Below, piece after piece: positions 7,036 through 10,898 of a stretch of DNA of 10,898 nucleotides. The stretch is from Actinomycetota bacterium (lineage in GTDB: Bacteria > Actinomycetota > Acidimicrobiia > Acidimicrobiales > SZUA-35): contig JAQCHM010000069.1 of NCBI GenBank assembly GCA_027730885.1, positions 1 through 10,898 on the forward strand, given 5' to 3'. The first letter of the stretch is position 1. Each line of letters opens with the position of its first letter. A program made the position numbers and the translations under genes. The notes beneath the pieces were generated by a model. The model saw nothing but the letters and a program-made list of their open reading frames with translations. It had not been told where the DNA came from and did not search any database.

Positions 7036-7809
7036 ATGCCAGACCAAGCAGTCCAATCGACCGACCGCAACAGGATGGGCGTCGCGATCGTGACCGGTGG
7101 CAGCCGGGGCATCGGGGCTGGTATCGCCCGGCTGCTCGCGGCGAACGGCTACCGGGTGGCGGTGAACTACACCTCCGACCGGACTCGCGCCGAGGAGGTG
7201 GTGGCCGACATCGAGGATCGTGGAGGCCGTGCGCTCGCGATCTGTGCCGACGTACGAGACGCCGCTGCCGTCGCCCGAATGTTTGCGACGGTCGACGAGA
7301 ACCTCGGACCCTTGTCCGCGTTGGTGAACAACGCCGCGATCCACGGTCCCCGCGGCCCGATCGAGGAGTTGCCGTTCGACGTCCTCCAGGACGTGCTGGC
7401 GGTCAACGTGCTCGGCCTCATCCTGTGCTCGCAGCACGCAATCCGACGCATGTCCACCCGGCACGGGGGCGCAGGCGGATCGATCGTCAACATCTCGTCG
7501 GGCGCCGCCTACATGGGAGTCCCAGGAGTCGGCGTGCACTACGCCGTCAGCAAGGGCGCAGTCAACAGCTTCACGATCGGCCTGTCGCAGGAGGTCGCGG
7601 CCGAAGGAATCAGGGTCAACTCCGTCAGCCCCGGTCCGACACGCGCCGGCATGATGGACGATGACGACCTCGAGTCGGCCGCGGCCAACATCCCGATCGG
7701 CCGCGTCGGCGAGCCCCGCGAGATCGCCGAGGCGGTGCGCTGGTTGCTCTCCGACGAGGCGTCCTATGTCGCCGGAGCCAACATCCGGGTCGCGGGAGGT
7801 CGACCCTGA
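7036..7809 (+). CDS. SDR-family NAD(P)-dependent oxidoreductase (FabG-like)
   Basis: A classical short-chain dehydrogenase/reductase of 257 residues that interconverts an alcohol and a ketone using NAD(P)H in the cytosol. The Rossmann glycine motif TGGSRGIG is at about 20-27, NNAA (usual NNAG) at 98-101, the catalytic serine region NISSGAA at about 152-158, and YAVSK with catalytic Tyr169 and Lys173. The C-terminus carries the usual INSVSPGPTRA-type segment (here VNSVSPGPTRAGM) and WLLSDEASYVAGANIRVAGG. The ATG at 7036 follows GGGGAG by 8 nt; the in-frame ATG at 6985 would add 17 basic residues without support. The gene is divergent from the AllA-PuuE gene and convergent with the sulfurtransferase gene. 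The fold and chemistry are secure; the substrate is not inferable, and FabG-like resemblance alone does not mean fatty-acid synthesis. Confidence 0.94.
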   Translation: MPDQAVQSTDRNRMGVAIVTGGSRGIGAGIARLLAANGYRVAVNYTSDRTRAEEVVADIEDRGGRALAICADVRDAAAVARMFATVDENLGPLSALVNNAAIHGPRGPIEELPFDVLQDVLAVNVLGLILCSQHAIRRMSTRHGGAGGSIVNISSGAAYMGVPGVGVHYAVSKGAVNSFTIGLSQEVAAEGIRVNSVSPGPTRAGMMDDDDLESAAANIPIGRVGEPREIAEAVRWLLSDEASYVAGANIRVAGGRP

Positions 7810-7816
7810 TCACCGA

Positions 7817-7831
7817 CGTCGCGGCGCGACG
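7817..7831. terminator. Possible hairpin between convergent SDR and sulfurtransferase genes
   Basis: CGTCGC (7817-7822) and GCGACG (7826-7831) form a perfect 6-bp stem with a 3-nt loop, inside the 35-bp gap between the two convergent stop codons. No U-tract follows in either direction. A bidirectional terminator role is inferred from position only. Confidence 0.35.
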
Positions 7832-7844
7832 GCTGAGAACAGCT

Positions 7845-8699
7845 TCAAGCGGCCTCGATCGGAGTGTCGGCCAGGCGCCCCCACTGGTTCCACGAACCGT
7901 CGAAGCTCGAGACGTTCGGCCATCCGAGCAGTTGCGACAACACGAACCAAGCGTGTGCGGACCGCATCCCGACCGCGCAGTAGGTGATGATCTGCTTCCC
8001 GGGGTGGAGGCCGTGCGCCTGGTACATCTCGGAGAGCTCATCGTCGGTCTTGAACGTTCCGTCGTCGTTCAACGCGCTCTCGTAGTACAGGTGCACGGCT
8101 CCCGGGATGTGTCCGCCGCGTTCGCCGGGTTGGGGTGGGGCAACGACGAAGATCTCCCCGCGCCATTCCTCGGGCGTACGCACATCGAGGAGAACAGACT
8201 CGCTGTTGTCGACAGCCTGGAGCACCTGTTCGAGGAGGATGCGCCTCCGGTGTTCGTGCACCGTCGAGTGGGACTCGACGGCGTCGACGTCCGGCACATC
8301 GGTCGTCAGCGGTCGAGCTTCGCGGCGCCACTTCTCCATACCGCCGTCGAGCACGCGCACGCGATCGTGGCCGATCATCTTGAGGAACCAGAAACCCCAG
8401 GCACCCAGAGCACGGTGGTCGCTACAGACCACGACCATCGTCTCCTCCGCGATGCCCGACTGGCCCAGTAGCCGGTCGATTGCGTCGGTGTCGGAGTTCG
8501 TTCGGAAGTCGGGCCCCAGCAACGACGTGAGCGCGGGCCAGTAGACCGCACCCGGGATGCGGCCCCCCTCGTACGACGTCGGGTCGAGATGGATGTCGAT
8601 GACCCTCACGTTCGGGTCGTCCAGGTGGCCGGACAGCCAGAGACCATCGACCAGAACTTCGGGGTGCGTCGGATGTTCCACCAGGTGCCCTCTGCTCAT
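7845..8699 (-). CDS. Thiosulfate/3-mercaptopyruvate-type sulfurtransferase, two rhodanese domains
   Basis: A sulfurtransferase of 284 residues with tandem rhodanese domains; the family transfers sulfane sulfur from thiosulfate or 3-mercaptopyruvate to an acceptor such as cyanide or a thiol. The N-terminal domain (about 14-130) contains VRVIDIHLDP, GGRIPGAVYWP and VRVLDGGMEKWR. The C-terminal domain (about 155-280) contains LLDVRTPEEWRGE, GGHIPGAVHLYY and the active-site loop CAVGMRSAHAWFVL, with catalytic Cys241. Its CxxGxRS loop resembles the mycobacterial-type YCRxGERSSHTWFVL loop. Cys92 in the N-terminal loop (VCSDHRALGAWGFW) aligns roughly with the catalytic position, which is unusual because that domain normally lacks it. 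The ATG at 8699 lies inside a 17-bp tandem repeat and has no Shine-Dalgarno. A GTG at 8681 (residue 7) has AGAGGG 6 nt upstream and is a real alternative start. Confidence 0.92.
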   Translation of the reverse strand: MSRGHLVEHPTHPEVLVDGLWLSGHLDDPNVRVIDIHLDPTSYEGGRIPGAVYWPALTSLLGPDFRTNSDTDAIDRLLGQSGIAEETMVVVCSDHRALGAWGFWFLKMIGHDRVRVLDGGMEKWRREARPLTTDVPDVDAVESHSTVHEHRRRILLEQVLQAVDNSESVLLDVRTPEEWRGEIFVVAPPQPGERGGHIPGAVHLYYESALNDDGTFKTDDELSEMYQAHGLHPGKQIITYCAVGMRSAHAWFVLSQLLGWPNVSSFDGSWNQWGRLADTPIEAA

Positions 8700-8743
8700 T
8701 GGATACTGATGCTCATTGGATACTGATGCTCATTGGATACTGA
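8694..8743. repeat. 17-bp tandem repeat, three copies (GCTCATTGGATACTGAT)
   Basis: Exact copies lie at 8694-8710 and 8711-8727. A third at 8728-8743 matches the first 16 bases and has G instead of T at 8744. The array is less GC-rich than its surroundings. It occupies most of the gap between the divergent sulfurtransferase and dehydrogenase genes and contains the sulfurtransferase ATG. Each copy contains GATACT, the same hexamer as the candidate -10 box at 1762-1767. It may be a promoter or operator array, or a slippage-prone minisatellite. Confidence 0.95.
8696..8733 (-). other. Two overlapping hexapeptide uORFs leading into the sulfurtransferase start
   Basis: On the complement each repeat unit supplies an ATG. 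The ATG at 8733 encodes MSISIQ and stops at 8713; the ATG at 8716 encodes the same MSISIQ and stops at 8696. Each TGA overlaps the next ATG as ATGA, the last being the sulfurtransferase ATG at 8699. This is the geometry of translational coupling or of a leader-peptide system. No Shine-Dalgarno precedes any of the three ATGs, so translation of the uORFs is unproven and may be only a by-product of the repeat. Confidence 0.35.
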
Positions 8744-8770
8744 GATCGACCAGTCTGGCAGACTCCTGCG

Positions 8771-9705
8771 ATGCGAGCTGTCAAGAACACTCCGGCCGGT
8801 ATCACGGTGGTCGACGCGGCGGAGCCAGAGGGGGACGGAGTGCTGGTCACGCCGATCTCGGTCGGCATCTGTGGTTCGGACTTCCACGTGATGGCCCTTG
8901 GGCCCACCGACATCACGGTCGGTCACGAGATCGGCGCTCTGCTCGACGGCCGACCGGTGGGCATCCAGCCGTTCGCCTTCTGTGGCCAGTGTCGCAACTG
9001 CGTCCAGGGGACGACTCACCTCTGCGTGCAGACCAAGCAGCTCTACGGCCAGGATGTCGACGGCGGAATGGCCGAGTTGCTGCTGGTCGATCCACGCTGC
9101 ATCGTCGAGGTGCCCGAATCGGTCGACGCCGCTGTCTCGTCGCTGGTCGAGCCCATCGCGGTCGCCGTCCACGCCGTCAACCTGGCGGCGCTCGAGCCCG
9201 GCATGCGGGTCGGGGTCATCGGCGCTGGACCCGTCGGCCTCATCACCGGAGCGGTGGCGCGCACGCACGGGGTCGACGTGGACATCTCGGCTCGACACGA
9301 TCGCCAGCGGACGGCGGCCGAGCGCATCGGGCTGTCGATCGGCCTCAACGGGCGGTACGACGTAGTCTTCGATGCAGCCGGCAACAACGCCTCGTTGGCG
9401 GAGGCGATTCGGGTCGCCCGACCGGCGGTACGGTCGTGATGCCAGCGCTGTACTAAGACGACGTGACGATTCCCGGTCTGCCGATGGGTCTGAAGGAGAT
9501 CCGGCTGATCCCGTCGATGTACTGCGGCCATCACCACGGGGTCCGCGAAATCGACCAGGCGGCCGAGCTGCTCGGCGAGTTACCGGACCTCGCTGACGCG
9601 GTCATCACCCACCGGTTCCCGCTGGAGCGGGCCGCGGATGCCTTCCGAGTCGCGGCGGATCGGGCGAGTGGCGCGATCAAGGTCGTCGTCGAACCGAACG
9701 CCTGA
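8771..9705 (+). pseudogene. Zinc-dependent alcohol dehydrogenase (MDR family), frameshifted and with a premature stop
   Basis: Remnant of a medium-chain, zinc-dependent dehydrogenase resembling 2,3-butanediol/sorbitol-type enzymes. Frame 1 (8771-9439) shows catalytic-zinc residues Cys34 (GICGSDFH), His52 and Glu53 (GHEIG); a structural-zinc cluster Cys71, Cys74, Cys77, Cys85; EPIAVAVHAV; and the cofactor motif GAGPVG (about 151-156). After IRVARP the frame stops at TGA 9437-9439. The expected continuation GGTVVMPALY is in the neighbouring frame, consistent with loss of one base near 9424-9426 in ACCGGCGGT. That frame then meets TAA at 9454-9456. It resumes with DDVTIPGLPMGLKEIRL and runs to a normal C-terminus (GAIKVVVEPNA) at 9705. 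Two separate lesions are therefore needed. Either this is a genuine pseudogene or two sequencing errors fell in one gene. The ATG at 8771 has no clear ribosome binding site. Confidence 0.85.
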
Positions 9706-9741
9706 GCCGCGGTCGGCACCAGCGGTGCGTTCGAGGTGGTC

Positions 9742-9780
9742 TACGCTCGCTCGCAGCGATCCTCGAGAGGTGCAGGGAGA
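9742..9780 (+). promoter_or_regulatory. Rieske gene upstream signals: ribosome binding site and weak -10 candidate
   Basis: AGGGAGA (9774-9780) lies 6 nt before the ATG at 9787 and supports that start. TACGCT at 9742-9747 fits the actinobacterial -10 pattern TAnnnT, but no TTG-type -35 box is visible 17 bp upstream. A small inverted repeat TCGCT/AGCGA (9747-9751 and 9755-9759) overlaps it. The 81-bp gap after the dehydrogenase remnant allows either an own promoter or cotranscription. Confidence 0.4.
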
Positions 9781-9786
9781 TACGTG

Positions 9787-10898
9787 ATGAACCCGGTCGA
9801 TTCCAGGGACGTCGACGACTACGAGCGCCTGATCCGGTCGGACCGGGTTTCGGGAAGGTTGTGCACCGACCCGGCGATCTTCGAGCGGGAGTTGGAGCGC
9901 ATCTTCCATCGAGGTTGGGTGTTCGTCGGCCACGAGAGCGAGGTGGCCGCTCCGGGCGAGTTCGTCACCCGGCTGATGGGCCGACAGCCGGTCGTCTTGA
10001 CCCGCGACGAAACCGGCACGGTGCGTTTGTGGTCGAACCGTTGCCCCCATCGCGGCGCGACCGTGTGCAGTCTCGATCGAGGACAGACCAGGTACTTCCG
10101 CTGCCCATACCACGCCTGGACGTTCGACACCGCCAGGACCCTGGTGGCGTTGCCCGGCGAGGAGGGTTTCGGGCTGACATTCGATCGGGCCGAGCACGGG
10201 CTGGCGCCGGTTCCGCGATCGGACAGCTACCGCGGTTTCGTGTTCGGGAGTTGGTCCCACGAGGGCCCGACGCTGGCTGAGCATCTTGGCCAGTCCTCCG
10301 ACGTCATCGACCGGCTGTGCGAACTCTCACCCGTCGGTGAGCTGACACTGCGGGCGGGATGGCTGCGCCACAGGATCCGGTCCAACTGGAAGATGGCGGC
10401 CGAGAACGTGTGCGACTTCTACCACCCGCCGATCACCCACGCCTCGTCCGGCTTGGCCGAGTCCCTGCCGGCGGGCTATTTCAGCGATGCGTTCGGCGGC
10501 GTCGCACGAGACCTCGGCGGCGGTCACGGCGAAATCGACTACCGGCCGGTGTACAACGGCAAATCACCCAAACCGCTGGACAGCTTCAAGGGCGCCCGCC
10601 GTCAACACGTCGAGCTGCTTGCGGCCCGCCTCGGGGCAGAGGAGGCGGCGACCCGTGCACAGGTAGGCCCGCCCCACGGGTACATCTTTCCTAACCTCTT
10701 CATTGCCGAGGAGAGCATCTTCGTGATCCAGCCGGTGAGCGAGACGGAGATGACCCACATGCAGACCGCGGTCCTGTGGGCGGGCCTCCCGCAGGAGATG
10801 CACAGTCGCCAGCTTCGCCGCTTCGAGGGCGGGTTCGGACCGGGCGGAGTGGTCGAGCCGGATGACGCAACGACCTGGGAACGCATCCAGACCGGCTT
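9787..10898 (+). CDS. Rieske [2Fe-2S] ring-hydroxylating oxygenase alpha subunit, 3'-truncated by window edge
   Basis: The catalytic large subunit of a Rieske non-heme iron oxygenase, which uses electrons from a reductase partner and O2 to hydroxylate (often aromatic) substrates or to demethylate them. The Rieske ligands are in CPHRGATVC and CPYHAW: Cys86, His88, Cys106, His109. The mononuclear iron site is in NWKMAAENVCDFYHPPITH, with Asp210 bridging and His213 and His218 as ligands. The acidic ligand is expected in VEPDDATTWERIQTG (Asp359 or Asp360). All key residues are present over the 370 residues visible. The frame is open at the window end, and by family length perhaps 50-80 residues are missing. 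The ATG at 9787 has a good ribosome binding site; a GTG lies directly before it. A beta subunit or reductase would be expected downstream, outside the window. The substrate cannot be predicted. Confidence 0.94.
   Translation, partial: MNPVDSRDVDDYERLIRSDRVSGRLCTDPAIFERELERIFHRGWVFVGHESEVAAPGEFVTRLMGRQPVVLTRDETGTVRLWSNRCPHRGATVCSLDRGQTRYFRCPYHAWTFDTARTLVALPGEEGFGLTFDRAEHGLAPVPRSDSYRGFVFGSWSHEGPTLAEHLGQSSDVIDRLCELSPVGELTLRAGWLRHRIRSNWKMAAENVCDFYHPPITHASSGLAESLPAGYFSDAFGGVARDLGGGHGEIDYRPVYNGKSPKPLDSFKGARRQHVELLAARLGAEEAATRAQVGPPHGYIFPNLFIAEESIFVIQPVSETEMTHMQTAVLWAGLPQEMHSRQLRRFEGGFGPGGVVEPDDATTWERIQTG

Noticed and set aside
5832..7112. Minus-strand open frame of about 426 codons overlapping the AllA-PuuE gene
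   Set aside because: The translation is Arg/Gly/Pro-rich with no motif, while the competing frame gives two well-matched domains.
8694..8743. Transposon terminal repeats or attachment site
   Set aside because: The copies are contiguous and in the same orientation, with no transposase or integrase in the window.
9420..9456. Programmed ribosomal frameshift in the dehydrogenase gene
   Set aside because: No slippery heptamer is visible, and the shifted frame meets TAA at 9454, so frameshifting alone would not make a full protein.
9463..9705. Separate small gene starting at GTG 9463
   Set aside because: Its sequence is the C-terminus of the zinc dehydrogenase that begins at 8771, without its own ribosome binding site, so it is a fragment of the broken gene.

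Overview
This is a GC-rich actinobacterial window. The mix of an Rv3520c-like F420-dependent oxidoreductase, a mycobacterial-style thiosulfate sulfurtransferase, a tandem family III CoA transferase and an acyl-CoA carboxylase beta subunit suggests Actinobacteria, perhaps Acidimicrobiia. That placement is an inference from gene content and style; no rRNA or marker gene is present. No tRNA, CRISPR array, insertion sequence or phage gene was seen.

Layout: (1) 2-1312 (+), the 3' part of an acyl-CoA carboxylase carboxyltransferase. (2) 1351-1719 (-), a small unrecognised membrane-anchored protein. (3) 1720-2012, a 293-bp intergenic region with a perfect GC hairpin and five copies of a TGCAAG-type motif. 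(4) 2013-3059 (+), a luciferase-like F420-dependent oxidoreductase. (5) 5604-3067 (-), an 845-residue tandem CaiB/BaiF CoA transferase. Just upstream of it on the same strand is (6) 6970-5630 (-), a fusion of a ureidoglycolate-lyase (AllA) domain with a PuuE-type allantoinase domain. (7) 7036-7809 (+), an SDR dehydrogenase. (8) 8699-7845 (-), a two-domain sulfurtransferase. Its start codon lies in a 17-bp tandem repeat. (9) 8771-9705 (+), a zinc alcohol dehydrogenase broken by a frameshift and a stop codon. (10) 9787 to the window end (+), the alpha subunit of a Rieske ring-hydroxylating oxygenase, cut by the window edge.

How the genes may work together: most encode catabolic enzymes (oxygenation, dehydrogenation, CoA transfer, carboxylation, ureide breakdown), so this looks like an accessory degradative region. 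Only the fusion gene and the CoA transferase form a clear operon, with a 25-bp gap and a good ribosome binding site. The fusion joins the first and third steps of allantoin degradation, and the middle enzyme, allantoicase, is absent from the window. The most unusual items are this fusion and its CoA-transferase partner, which lacks the canonical catalytic Asp in both halves. Also unusual are the repeat that places three ATGs in ATGA start/stop overlaps before the sulfurtransferase, and the decayed dehydrogenase beside an intact Rieske gene.
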